From 9FT-COMBO-48-23 sp964400675 (GTDB lineage: Bacteria; Chloroflexota; Dehalococcoidia; GIF9; UBA5629): a DNA stretch of 64,000 nucleotides. How positions within the stretch are numbered: position 1 is the first letter of the stretch; each line of letters opens with the position of its first letter. A program made the position numbers and the translations under genes. Positions 9,537 to 18,028 of this stretch are shown in pieces. The notes beneath the pieces are model-generated. The model saw nothing but the letters and a program-made list of their open reading frames with translations. It searched no databases and was not told the DNA's origin. The stretch lies in assembly GCA_964400675.1 (NCBI GenBank), contig CAYNVO010000007.1, forward strand, positions 1-64,000. The letters run 5' to 3'.

Positions 9537-10529
9537 ATGGCTAAAATCTATTATGAGAAGGACGCTAAGTTAGATTTACTCAAGGGCAAGACGATTGGAG
9601 TCATCGGCTTTGGTAGTCAGGGACATGCCCATGCTCAGAACTTGAGAGATAGCGGCTGTCAGGTCATTGTTGCGGAAGCCAAAGGCACTGAGAGTTGGAA
9701 GAATGCCAAAAAAGCTGTCTTCAAGGTGGCCGATGCTGCCGTAGTAGCCAAAGAAGCGGACATAATTGTTATGCTTGTCCCCGATACTCTACAGCAGAAG
9801 GTTTACCGTGAATCAATAGAGAAGGAACTCTCATCGGGCAAGATGCTGATGTTTGCCCATGGTTTTAACATACACTTTGGGCAAATCATACCGCCTGTTG
9901 ATGTGGATGTAACAATGATTGCACCTAAATGTCCGGGGCATATGTTGCGGCGGCTTTATACCGAGGGCTCTGGAGCGCCGGCTCTTGTGGCTGTTCATCA
10001 GGATGTTTCTGGTAAGGCGAAAAATATTGCATTAGCTTATGCTAGAGGTCTTGGCTGTGCTAAAGCCGGTGTATTGGAAACCAGTTTTGCCGAAGAAACT
10101 GAGACCGATCTTTTTGGAGAGCAGACGGTGCTCTGTGGTGGTATTACTTCTCTGGTCAAGGCCGGATTTGAGACTCTAGTCGAAGCTGGCTATCAGCCGG
10201 AAATTGCTTATTTCGAGTGCTTTCATGAGCTTAAGCTCATCGTTGACCTTATGTATCAAGGTGGTTTGAGCTATATGCGTTACTCGGTCAGCGATACCGC
10301 GGAGTATGGCGATTATACTAGGGGGCCAAGGGTCATCGATGACATGGTCAAGGATGAGATGAGGCAAATTCTCGCCGAAATCCAGACTGGCAGCTTTGCT
10401 AGAGAGTGGATTCTGGAGAATCAGGCAGGCCGCCCTGTATACAATGCGCTGAAGCGAATGGATGCTGAACATGAGATTGAGATTGTGGGCGAGAAACTTA
10501 GAAGCATGATGCCGTGGCTTAAGACTTAA
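9537..10529 (+). CDS. ilvC: ketol-acid reductoisomerase (class I)
   Basis: Isomerises and reduces acetolactate or acetohydroxybutyrate. The 330-residue length is the short class I form. The nucleotide-binding GFGSQGHAHAQNLRDSG is at 24-40 and the metal-ligand region includes ETDLFGEQ and later helices. The cofactor loop after beta-strand 2 reads AEAKGTES (46-53). It lacks the arginine and first serine usual in NADPH enzymes and has glutamates at 47 and 52, so NADH use is possible (inference). AAAGGAGG precedes the ATG. Confidence 0.96.
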   Translation: MAKIYYEKDAKLDLLKGKTIGVIGFGSQGHAHAQNLRDSGCQVIVAEAKGTESWKNAKKAVFKVADAAVVAKEADIIVMLVPDTLQQKVYRESIEKELSSGKMLMFAHGFNIHFGQIIPPVDVDVTMIAPKCPGHMLRRLYTEGSGAPALVAVHQDVSGKAKNIALAYARGLGCAKAGVLETSFAEETETDLFGEQTVLCGGITSLVKAGFETLVEAGYQPEIAYFECFHELKLIVDLMYQGGLSYMRYSVSDTAEYGDYTRGPRVIDDMVKDEMRQILAEIQTGSFAREWILENQAGRPVYNALKRMDAEHEIEIVGEKLRSMMPWLKT

Positions 10530-10543
10530 TTTAATGGTGGAAC

Positions 10544-12067
10544 ATGAACAAAGTAATTATCTTTGACACCACTTTGCGTGATGGGGAACAGGCAGCCGGG
10601 GCTAGTCTGAGCGTTCAAGATAAGTTGCAAATCGCCAGACAATTGGAAAAGCTCGGTGTTGATGTTATTGAAGCGGGTTTTCCGATAAGTTCGCCGGGCG
10701 ATTTCGAAGCGGTTCAAGTCATAGCTAAAGAAATTAAGGGCTCAACTGTCTGTGCTCTGGCACATGCTAATGCTGAAGCTATAGACAGGGCTTGGGAGGC
10801 AATAAAAAAAGCCAAAAAGTCTCTTATTCATATTTTTCTTTCCGCTTCGGATATACACCTTCTTTATCAACTCAAGAAGACTCGCGAAGAGATCTTGCAG
10901 ATTTCTTGTGAAATGGTAGCTCGAGCTAAAAAATATACAGATAGTGTAGAGTTCTCACCGATGGATGCCAGCCGCACTGAGCCGGGGTATATATATAAGG
11001 TATTAGAAGGGGTTATTGCCGCCGGCGCGACCACGGTAAATATTCCAGATACTGTTGGTTGTGCAATTCCTCAGGAGTACGGAGACTTAATCGAAGGTAT
11101 CTTTAAAAATGTACCCAATATTGATAAGGCTGTGGTTAGTGTTCATTGCCATGATGATTTAGGGCTGGCTGTAGCTAATAGCCTTGAGGCGATACGAAGG
11201 GGTGCCAGGCAGGTTGAGTGTACCATTAACGGCATAGGTGAGCGGGCAGGTAATGCTTCCATGGAAGAGATTGTCATGGCGCTTAAAACTAGAAATGACT
11301 TTTATCACATGACCACGAATATTGATACTACCCAGATTTATAAGACGAGCCGTCTGGTAAGCGAGCTTACTGGATTTCCAGTCCAACCCAACAAGGCTAT
11401 TATCGGTGCCAATGCTTTCCGCCATCAGTCAGGTATTCATCAGGATGGGATAATTAAAAAAGCGATTACCTACGAGATTATGGATCCAAGGTCAGTAGGT
11501 ATTCCATCTAGCAGCCTTGTTCTGGGCAAGTTGAGTGGTAGGCACGCTTTCAAAGAAAGGCTGGCTGAACTAGGCTATATTCTGGATGAAGAATCGTTAA
11601 AGCATGCCTTTCAAGCTTTTAAGGAGCTGGCTGATAAGAAGCGGGAAATCACTGACCGTGATATCGAATCTGTGATAGCTGAAGAATTGCGTACCGCTTC
11701 CGAAGTTTATCATCTCGACTATGTTGAAGTTTCGTGCGGGAATAATAATATTCCAACAGCTACGGTGAGACTCATTGGTCCTGACGGGCGGGCTGTGGCT
11801 GATGCTGACCTGGGTACGGGACCGGTGGATGCTATATATAAAGCTATTAATCGGATAGTTAAGGTGCCCAATAAGCTTACTGAGTTCACCGTAAAGTCGG
11901 TGACTGAGGGTATTGATGCTATAGGTGAGGTGCTCATAAGGGTTGAGAGCGATGGTGTGGGGTATTCCGGGCGTGGTGCCGACACGGATATCATCGTTGC
12001 CAGTGCCAAGGCTTATATGAATGCGTTGAATCGGCTTCTCGTGGCTAAGAGGGCAAGAAAAGAGTGA
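10544..12067 (+). CDS. leuA: 2-isopropylmalate synthase
   Basis: First committed step of leucine synthesis: acetyl-CoA plus 2-oxoisovalerate. Motifs of the HMGL-like barrel are FDTTLRDGEQAAGASLS at the N-terminus and the metal-binding SVHCHDDLGLAVANS. GIHQDGIIKK follows, and about 130 C-terminal residues form the leucine-binding regulatory LeuA-dimer domain. At 507 residues it is full length. It starts 14 bp after ilvC. A second related synthase, cimA, closes the cluster and is distinguished by DGAQQEG in place of DGEQAAG. Confidence 0.95.
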   Translation: MNKVIIFDTTLRDGEQAAGASLSVQDKLQIARQLEKLGVDVIEAGFPISSPGDFEAVQVIAKEIKGSTVCALAHANAEAIDRAWEAIKKAKKSLIHIFLSASDIHLLYQLKKTREEILQISCEMVARAKKYTDSVEFSPMDASRTEPGYIYKVLEGVIAAGATTVNIPDTVGCAIPQEYGDLIEGIFKNVPNIDKAVVSVHCHDDLGLAVANSLEAIRRGARQVECTINGIGERAGNASMEEIVMALKTRNDFYHMTTNIDTTQIYKTSRLVSELTGFPVQPNKAIIGANAFRHQSGIHQDGIIKKAITYEIMDPRSVGIPSSSLVLGKLSGRHAFKERLAELGYILDEESLKHAFQAFKELADKKREITDRDIESVIAEELRTASEVYHLDYVEVSCGNNNIPTATVRLIGPDGRAVADADLGTGPVDAIYKAINRIVKVPNKLTEFTVKSVTEGIDAIGEVLIRVESDGVGYSGRGADTDIIVASAKAYMNALNRLLVAKRARKE

Positions 12068-12076
12068 GGCGTTCGG

Positions 12077-12481
12077 GTGAGTTTAACGGTGGAGATAATC
12101 TTACGCCTGCTTCTGGCAGCAGCTTTGGGAGCTGGTATAGGCTATCAGAGGGAGCGGTCTAAAAAACCGGCTGGGCTGCGTACTCATATTCTAATCTCTG
12201 TTGGTGCTGCTCTTTTTACAGTGGTCTCGCTTTTTGGCTTCAGCGATGGCGTAGACCCTTCAAGGGTTGCTGCTGGAGTGGTGACTGGCATAGGTTTCAT
12301 AGGTGCCGGGGTTATCTTTCGTGGTATGCGAGGTGACCATGTGATGGGGCTTACGACCGCGGCAAGTGTATGGGTCACAGCAGCAATAGGATTGGCGGCC
12401 GGAGTAGGGATGTATTTAGTGGCGACCATCGTTGCAGCAGTTTCCGTGCTTGTGCTGATGATTCCCAGGGTGAGAGGATGA
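12077..12481 (+). CDS. MgtC/SapB-family membrane protein
   Basis: 134 residues, almost all hydrophobic, with the MgtC signature GAGIGYQRERSKKPAGLRTHILISVGAA and the following IGFIGAGVIF and GLTTAASVWVTAAIGLA segments. Only the membrane domain is present; the C-terminal ACT-like domain of longer MgtC proteins is absent. The family is linked to magnesium limitation and membrane-potential effects, but the role here is unknown. GTG start, 9 bp after leuA, so it is carried in the leucine operon. Confidence 0.9.
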   Translation: MSLTVEIILRLLLAAALGAGIGYQRERSKKPAGLRTHILISVGAALFTVVSLFGFSDGVDPSRVAAGVVTGIGFIGAGVIFRGMRGDHVMGLTTAASVWVTAAIGLAAGVGMYLVATIVAAVSVLVLMIPRVRG

Positions 12482-12505
12482 ATTGAGAAACTGAGGTGAT
12501 GAATT

Positions 12506-13762
12506 TTGAATTTAGCTGAGAATATTCTGGCGGCTCATTCGGGCAAGGATAAGATCAGCCCTGGCGAATTCATAAACGTCAGGGTTGATTTGGTTTTGTC
12601 AAATGATATCACGGCTCCTCTGGCGATAAAAGAGTTCCAGCGCCTTGGCATCAATAAAGTTTATGACCCGAAAAAGATAGTTATGGTGCCGGACCATTTC
12701 TGTCCTAATAAGGACATACTCTCTGCTGAGCAGGCTAAACTGATGCGCGAGTTTGCCCGGCAATACGATTTGGTATATTTTGAGGTCGGCAGGATGGGCA
12801 TTGAACATGTGCTCTTGCCGGAGCAAGGTCTAGTCTTGCCCGGAGAAGTGGTGGTAGGAGCTGATTCTCATACCTGCACCTATGGGGCTTTGGGTACCCT
12901 TGCTACCGGAATGGGGTCCACGGATATAGCTATAGCTATGGCTATGGGTGAGATATGGATGAAGGTGCCACAAACTATAAAATTTGTCTATCACGGGAAG
13001 CTGGGGAAATGGGTTGGGGGCAAAGACCTTATACTTTATACCATCGGTAATATCGGTGTTGATGGCGCTCTTTATTCGGTTATGGAGTTTACCGGCGAGG
13101 CGATTGATGTCTTGCCTATGGATGGACGTTTCACTATGGCCAACATGGCGATTGAGGCTGGGGCTAAAGCTGGCGTTTTCAGGGTGGATAGCAAGACAAA
13201 GGAGTATGTCAAAGATAGGGCAAATCGTTCATACAAGGTATATGAGTCAGATAAAGATGCTGAATACAGCAGGACGATTGAGTATGATGTGTCCACAATT
13301 GAGCCACAGGTAGCCTTGCCTCATCTGCCTTCAAATGTGAAGCCAATAAGCCAGTTAGGGAACATAAAAATCGACCAGGCAGTGATTGGGAGCTGCACCA
13401 ATGGACGGCTTGATGACCTGAGGCTGGCTGCGAGGATACTCAGAGGGAGACAGGTCAGTCCTGAGGTGAGATGCATAGTCATTCCGGGTACGCAGCAGGT
13501 TTATCTTAATGCGTTACGCGAGGGCTTGATAGAGGCTTTTATCAAGGCTGGAGCCGTGGTCAGCACGCCTACTTGCGGTCCGTGTCTCGGCGGCTATATG
13601 GGCGTGCTGGCAGCAGGTGAGCGTTGTGTCTCAACGACCAACCGTAACTTTATCGGCAGGATGGGCAGCCCCAAGTCTGAGGTTTATCTGGCTGGTCCGG
13701 CAGTAGCCGCCGCCAGTGCTATTTTGGGTCGTATTGCTAGCCCAGAGGAAATTGTAGGGTAA
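12506..13762 (+). CDS. leuC: 3-isopropylmalate dehydratase, large subunit
   Basis: Aconitase-family subunit that isomerises 2- to 3-isopropylmalate with LeuD. The 418-residue length is the short LeuC/HacA form common in archaea and anaerobes. The iron-sulfur ligands are seen in IGSCTNGR and TPTCGPCLGGYMG; VVGADSHTCTYGALG is also conserved. TTG start with GAGGTGAT just upstream. Its partner leuD is separated from it by two unrelated genes, which is unusual. Confidence 0.95.
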   Translation: MNLAENILAAHSGKDKISPGEFINVRVDLVLSNDITAPLAIKEFQRLGINKVYDPKKIVMVPDHFCPNKDILSAEQAKLMREFARQYDLVYFEVGRMGIEHVLLPEQGLVLPGEVVVGADSHTCTYGALGTLATGMGSTDIAIAMAMGEIWMKVPQTIKFVYHGKLGKWVGGKDLILYTIGNIGVDGALYSVMEFTGEAIDVLPMDGRFTMANMAIEAGAKAGVFRVDSKTKEYVKDRANRSYKVYESDKDAEYSRTIEYDVSTIEPQVALPHLPSNVKPISQLGNIKIDQAVIGSCTNGRLDDLRLAARILRGRQVSPEVRCIVIPGTQQVYLNALREGLIEAFIKAGAVVSTPTCGPCLGGYMGVLAAGERCVSTTNRNFIGRMGSPKSEVYLAGPAVAAASAILGRIASPEEIVG

Positions 13763-13893
13763 ACGTGTCAATAAGGTTATGTCGGACTAATTGAGTTTTT
13801 GACTGTGTTTGTCCGGCGGTTGTGCTTTTGCTCGCTTAAACTTAAGAAAAGATTAGGGGGGAAACTTTTTTAGAGGGCGGTTTTATAGCAGAA

Positions 13894-14352
13894 ATGACAA
13901 ATACAGAGGCTGAGCTAACTGCATACTGTGGCTTGTATTGCGGTGACTGTCTTCGTTACAGGAGCAAAGTCACGGAATTAGCACGGGATTTGATGAGCGA
14001 GTTGCAGGCGGTGCGCTTTGATAGTTACGCAGAGGTCAAGAGCGCTTCCGTTAAAGAACTCAGGCATTATGAGGAATGCCGTCATGTCTTGGAGGCAATA
14101 ATCGAGTTAAGTTGTAATACCCCTTGCAGGTCTGGTGGTGATGGATGTTCAGGGCCTTGTGAGATTAAGAGTTGTGTTCAGTCCAAGAAACTCGATGGTT
14201 GCTGGGAATGCGATGAATTTGAGAGATGTAATAAGTTTGAGTTTTTTAAGCCAATCCATGGTGATAATACTAAGGAGAATGTGAGGAAAATTAAAGAGTA
14301 TGGGTTGAGCGGATGGGCGAAACATAGGAGGAAATTTTATGCCTGGTTGTAG
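13894..14352 (+). CDS. DUF3795-type cysteine-rich protein
   Basis: 152 residues with the DUF3795 hallmark YCGLYCGDCLRYR near the N-terminus and further cysteines in NTPCRSGGDGCSGPCEIKSCV and DGCWECDEFERC, suggesting a zinc- or iron-sulfur-binding fold. Function unknown. It sits with the next gene between leuC and leuD after a 131-bp gap. No good ribosome-binding site is seen before the ATG. Confidence 0.8.
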   Translation: MTNTEAELTAYCGLYCGDCLRYRSKVTELARDLMSELQAVRFDSYAEVKSASVKELRHYEECRHVLEAIIELSCNTPCRSGGDGCSGPCEIKSCVQSKKLDGCWECDEFERCNKFEFFKPIHGDNTKENVRKIKEYGLSGWAKHRRKFYAWL

Positions 14353-14468
14353 CGGATACAGCCGACATTTATCTTAAGATGTCAATCTGGGATGGGATAC
14401 TGTTGTATTGATGGAAGATACCCTGGAGGCGATTAAGTAGATTTTAGTTTTGATGGAGGTGTTATTGG

Positions 14469-16373
14469 ATGGGTCTGGATGGGGAGCATAAGTTAGATGA
14501 GATAAAAGCGAAATATGCAGAAAAATTTGCGACGGAAGCTGCTATATTCAGCCATATCCACAGGGGTGACAGAATCTTCGTTAGTACTGGCTGTGGTGAA
14601 CCCCGTTATCTCGTCAATGCCTTGATAAAATATGTCGAATCTCACCCAAAGGCATTTTTTGATGCAGAAATAATTCAGGTATGGACGCTTGGTGTTGCTC
14701 CATATACTGAGGAAAAGTTTAGGGCTAATTTCAGGCACAACTCATTTTTCGTTGGTAACGATACACGAGACGCGGTTAACAGAGGGCTTGCGGACTACAC
14801 ACCGATATTCTTGTCAAGTGTTCCAGATTTATTTTACCGGGGTCTTGTGCCGATTAATGTAGCCTTGATTCAGGTTTCATCTCCAGATAGCCATGGTTAC
14901 ATGGGCCTTGGAGTTAGCGTAGATATTGTTAAAGCAGCAGCGGAAAACGCCTCATTGGTTATAGCTCAAATCAACTCGAACATGCCTCGAGTGCATGGCG
15001 ATGGTTTTATACACATTGAAAATGTTGATTTCGTCATCGCTCATGACGAGCCTTTGTTTGAATATGAGGTAAGTGTGACTGACGAGATTGCCAAGCAAAT
15101 TGGAAAGTATGTTGCTCGAATTGTTGAGGATGGGGACACAATACAGGTTGGATATGGGAGTATTCCTAATGCGATCCTGTCCAGTCTTAATGGCAAGAAA
15201 CATCTTGGTGTGCATACCGAGTTGCTGACGGATGGCATTATAGAACTGATGAAGAAGGGTGTTATTGATAACATAAAAAAGACCATAAACCGTGGCAAGA
15301 CAGTAGCGACTTTTTGCATGGGTAAGAAAGAAACCTATGATTATATACATGATAATCCAAGTATAGAATTCAGAACTATAGATTATACGAACAACCCGCT
15401 GATTATTTCTCAACATGGGAATATGGTAGCAATAAATAGCGCTTTAGAAATCGACCTTACAGGACAGGCTACTGCGGAATCCATCGGCAAGACGTTCTAC
15501 AGTGGTATCGGAGGGCAAGCTGATTTTATGAGAGGTGCCATATTGTCCCCTGGCGGTAAAACAATACTGGCGCTTCAATCGACCGCGGATGGAGATAAAA
15601 TTTCTCGGATTGTACCATTTCTTAGTGAAGGAGTTGGGGTTACTTTGAATAGGGGAGATATTCATTATGTGGTAACAGAATATGGCATAGCCTATCTGCA
15701 CGGCAAGAATGTTAGAGAGAGAGCTATGGAGTTGATATCAATAGCTCACCCGAAATTCAGGCCAAAGCTCATTGAAGAAGCCAAAAAATTGAACTTAATC
15801 TATAAAGACCAGGCTTTTATTGCCGGAGGAGGAGGGGAATATCCCGGACATCTGGAAACATACAGGACTACAAAGTCCGGACTTGCTACCTTCTTGCGGC
15901 CGATAAAGATAAGCGATGAACCTTTGTTAAAAGACCTTTTTTACTCTCTTTCCGACCGCAGCCTTTATCAGCGGTTTTTCTCTGCACGAAAAGATATGCC
16001 ACATGAACGGTTGCAAGAGTTTGCGATTATCGATTACACTAGACAAATGTCTATCCTAGCTGTGATACAGCAAGAAGAAAAGGAAATTGCTATCGGTTTA
16101 GGACAGTACCTCATAGATGAGGACGAACACACTGCAGAGGTTGCTTTTGCAGTAAGAGAAGGTTATCAGAATAAAGGTATAGGTACAGAGTTATTGTCCT
16201 ATCTGATTTACCTGGCGAAGAGGAGTGGTCTTCTTGGTTTTACTGCGGAGGTTCTCGAAGGGAACCAACCGATGCTTCATTTATTTGAGAAAGTGGGATT
16301 TAATATTGCGCGGAGAAGCGCAGGGGTATACGAGCTGGAGATGAGATTTAAAGACCAGGGCTATGCCAAATGA
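14469..16373 (+). CDS. acetyl-CoA hydrolase/CoA-transferase fused to a GNAT acetyltransferase
   Basis: Residues 1 to about 470 are an acetyl-CoA hydrolase/transferase (4-hydroxybutyrate CoA-transferase type) with VGYGSIPNAILSSL, GIGGQADFMRGAILSPGGK and EYGIAYLHGKNVRERA. Residues of about 475-630 are a GNAT N-acetyltransferase with the acetyl-CoA loop GYQNKGIGTELL. This fusion is known in other bacteria; the linked substrates are not. An acyl-CoA made or moved by the first half could feed the second half (inference). GGAGGT lies upstream of the ATG. The gene separates leuC from leuD and is unrelated to leucine synthesis. Confidence 0.9.
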   Translation: MGLDGEHKLDEIKAKYAEKFATEAAIFSHIHRGDRIFVSTGCGEPRYLVNALIKYVESHPKAFFDAEIIQVWTLGVAPYTEEKFRANFRHNSFFVGNDTRDAVNRGLADYTPIFLSSVPDLFYRGLVPINVALIQVSSPDSHGYMGLGVSVDIVKAAAENASLVIAQINSNMPRVHGDGFIHIENVDFVIAHDEPLFEYEVSVTDEIAKQIGKYVARIVEDGDTIQVGYGSIPNAILSSLNGKKHLGVHTELLTDGIIELMKKGVIDNIKKTINRGKTVATFCMGKKETYDYIHDNPSIEFRTIDYTNNPLIISQHGNMVAINSALEIDLTGQATAESIGKTFYSGIGGQADFMRGAILSPGGKTILALQSTADGDKISRIVPFLSEGVGVTLNRGDIHYVVTEYGIAYLHGKNVRERAMELISIAHPKFRPKLIEEAKKLNLIYKDQAFIAGGGGEYPGHLETYRTTKSGLATFLRPIKISDEPLLKDLFYSLSDRSLYQRFFSARKDMPHERLQEFAIIDYTRQMSILAVIQQEEKEIAIGLGQYLIDEDEHTAEVAFAVREGYQNKGIGTELLSYLIYLAKRSGLLGFTAEVLEGNQPMLHLFEKVGFNIARRSAGVYELEMRFKDQGYAK

Positions 16374-16426
16374 AAAATGCTGAAACTTGTGTTGGTTCCA
16401 TCTGGTTTTGAAATGGAGGTGACGAT

Positions 16427-16927
16427 TTGAAGCTGAAAGGTAAGGTTCATAAATACGGTGCTAATTTTGATACCGATGCTATAATACCGGCTCGACATCT
16501 CAATCTATCCGAGCCTGCGGAGCTGGCTCAGCATTGCATGGAAGACGTTGATTCAGAATTCCTGACCAGAGTTGAGCCGGGGGACATTATTATGGCTGAT
16601 ACCAACTTCGGCTGCGGTTCTTCGCGGGAACATGCGCCCCTGGCTGTTAAAGCTGCCGGCATATCCTGTGTTATTGCCAAGAGCTTCGCCCGCATCTTTT
16701 TCCGTAATGCCATTAATATCGGATTGCCGCTTCTGGAGTGTGTTGAGGCTGTAGATGGCACTGAAACCGGTGATAGTCTTGAGATCGACCTGGCAATAGG
16801 AGAGATAAGGAATATTACCCGCAGTAAAACTTTCGTCGCCGAGCCTTATCCTGATTTTATGATGGGAATAATAAATGCCGGTGGGCTGGTTGAGTATACC
16901 AAAAATAGATTAGCTGGAGGAATGTAA
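16427..16927 (+). CDS. leuD: 3-isopropylmalate dehydratase, small subunit
   Basis: The swivel-domain partner of LeuC, 166 residues. Family motifs are YGANFDTDAIIPARHL, the substrate-loop NFGCGSSREHAP and KSFARIFFRNAINIGLP. TTG start with GGAGGTGA upstream. leuB starts one base after its stop codon, so the two are co-translated. Confidence 0.95.
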   Translation: MKLKGKVHKYGANFDTDAIIPARHLNLSEPAELAQHCMEDVDSEFLTRVEPGDIIMADTNFGCGSSREHAPLAVKAAGISCVIAKSFARIFFRNAINIGLPLLECVEAVDGTETGDSLEIDLAIGEIRNITRSKTFVAEPYPDFMMGIINAGGLVEYTKNRLAGGM

Positions 16928-16928
16928 G

Positions 16929-18026
16929 GTGAAATTCAGCATTGCAGCGTTATTAGGTGATGGTGTTGGTCCTGAGGTGGCTACTGAGGCGATAAGAGTT
17001 CTGGAAGCTGTGGGGAAAAAATATGGTCATAGCTTTCAATTCCATTATGGTCTGGTGGGTGGAGCAGCCATAGACGCTCACGGTATTGCTCTGGCTGAGG
17101 AAACCCTGGATATGTGCCGGAGCTGTGATGCTGTGATGCTTGGGGCTGTCGGCGGTCCGAAGTGGGATGACCCGAAGGCTAAGGTACATCCTGAAGATGG
17201 GCTTCTGGCTTTGCGCAAAGAGCTAGAGCTTTTTGCCAACTTGCGCCCGGTGAAGGTCTTGCCTATGCTTATCAATTCGACGAGCCTTAAGCCAGACGTA
17301 ATAAAGGATGTAGATATGATGGTGGTTCGTGAGCTTACCGGTGGACTTTACTTCGGACAACCAAAGAAGCAGTGGCGGACTTCTGAAGGCAGACGGGCTG
17401 TGGATAGCATGGTCTATTCGGAGCAGGAGATTGAGCGTATTGTAAGGGTTGGCTTTGAGATAGCTATGACCCGTCGTAAAAAGCTGACCTCGGTGGATAA
17501 AGCTAATGTTCTCGAATCGTCTCGGCTGTGGCGGCAGGTGACTAATGAGGTCGCTGCTGATTATTCTGATGTGGAACTGGAGCATATGCTGGTAGATGCT
17601 TGCTCCATGCGCCTTATCCAGCGCCCGGCTCAATTTGATGTCGTGGTTACAGAGAACACCTTCGGCGATATTCTCACCGATGAAGCCTCTATGCTTGCCG
17701 GTTCCATGGGTATGCTGCCCTCAGCCAGTTTGGCCGGCATACCTAAGGGTGGAGTCTCCAAAGCCTTTGGACTTTATGAGCCTATTCATGGTAGCGCTCC
17801 AAGCCGGGCCGGACAGGATATAGCTAATCCTATTGCCACTATATTGAGTGCTGCCATGATGCTTCGCTATTCTTTTAATCTGGCTACTGAAGCTGAGGTT
17901 GTTGAGAGGGCAGTAATTGCCGTCCTCGAAGAAGGTAATCGTACCTATGATATAATGAACGAAGGTACAACCAAGGTGGGGACGAAGGAGATGGGCAGAC
18001 TGATTGCTGATAAGATAACCAGGTAG
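16929..18026 (+). CDS. leuB: 3-isopropylmalate dehydrogenase
   Basis: NAD-dependent oxidative decarboxylation of 3-isopropylmalate to 2-oxoisocaproate. The 365 residues have ALLGDGVGPEV at the N-terminus, the substrate-binding LRKELELFANLRPVK region, VDKANVLESSRLWR, the metal-binding ENTFGDILTDEASML, and HGSAPSRAGQDIANP at the coenzyme site. GTG start. cimA begins two bases after the stop. Confidence 0.96.
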   Translation: MKFSIAALLGDGVGPEVATEAIRVLEAVGKKYGHSFQFHYGLVGGAAIDAHGIALAEETLDMCRSCDAVMLGAVGGPKWDDPKAKVHPEDGLLALRKELELFANLRPVKVLPMLINSTSLKPDVIKDVDMMVVRELTGGLYFGQPKKQWRTSEGRRAVDSMVYSEQEIERIVRVGFEIAMTRRKKLTSVDKANVLESSRLWRQVTNEVAADYSDVELEHMLVDACSMRLIQRPAQFDVVVTENTFGDILTDEASMLAGSMGMLPSASLAGIPKGGVSKAFGLYEPIHGSAPSRAGQDIANPIATILSAAMMLRYSFNLATEAEVVERAVIAVLEEGNRTYDIMNEGTTKVGTKEMGRLIADKITR

Positions 18027-18028
18027 TA

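Noticed and set aside
13800..13850. Possible terminator after leuC (gtcggac...gtccgg)
   Set aside because: The pairing is imperfect with a long loop and no T-run; transcription probably continues to leuD.
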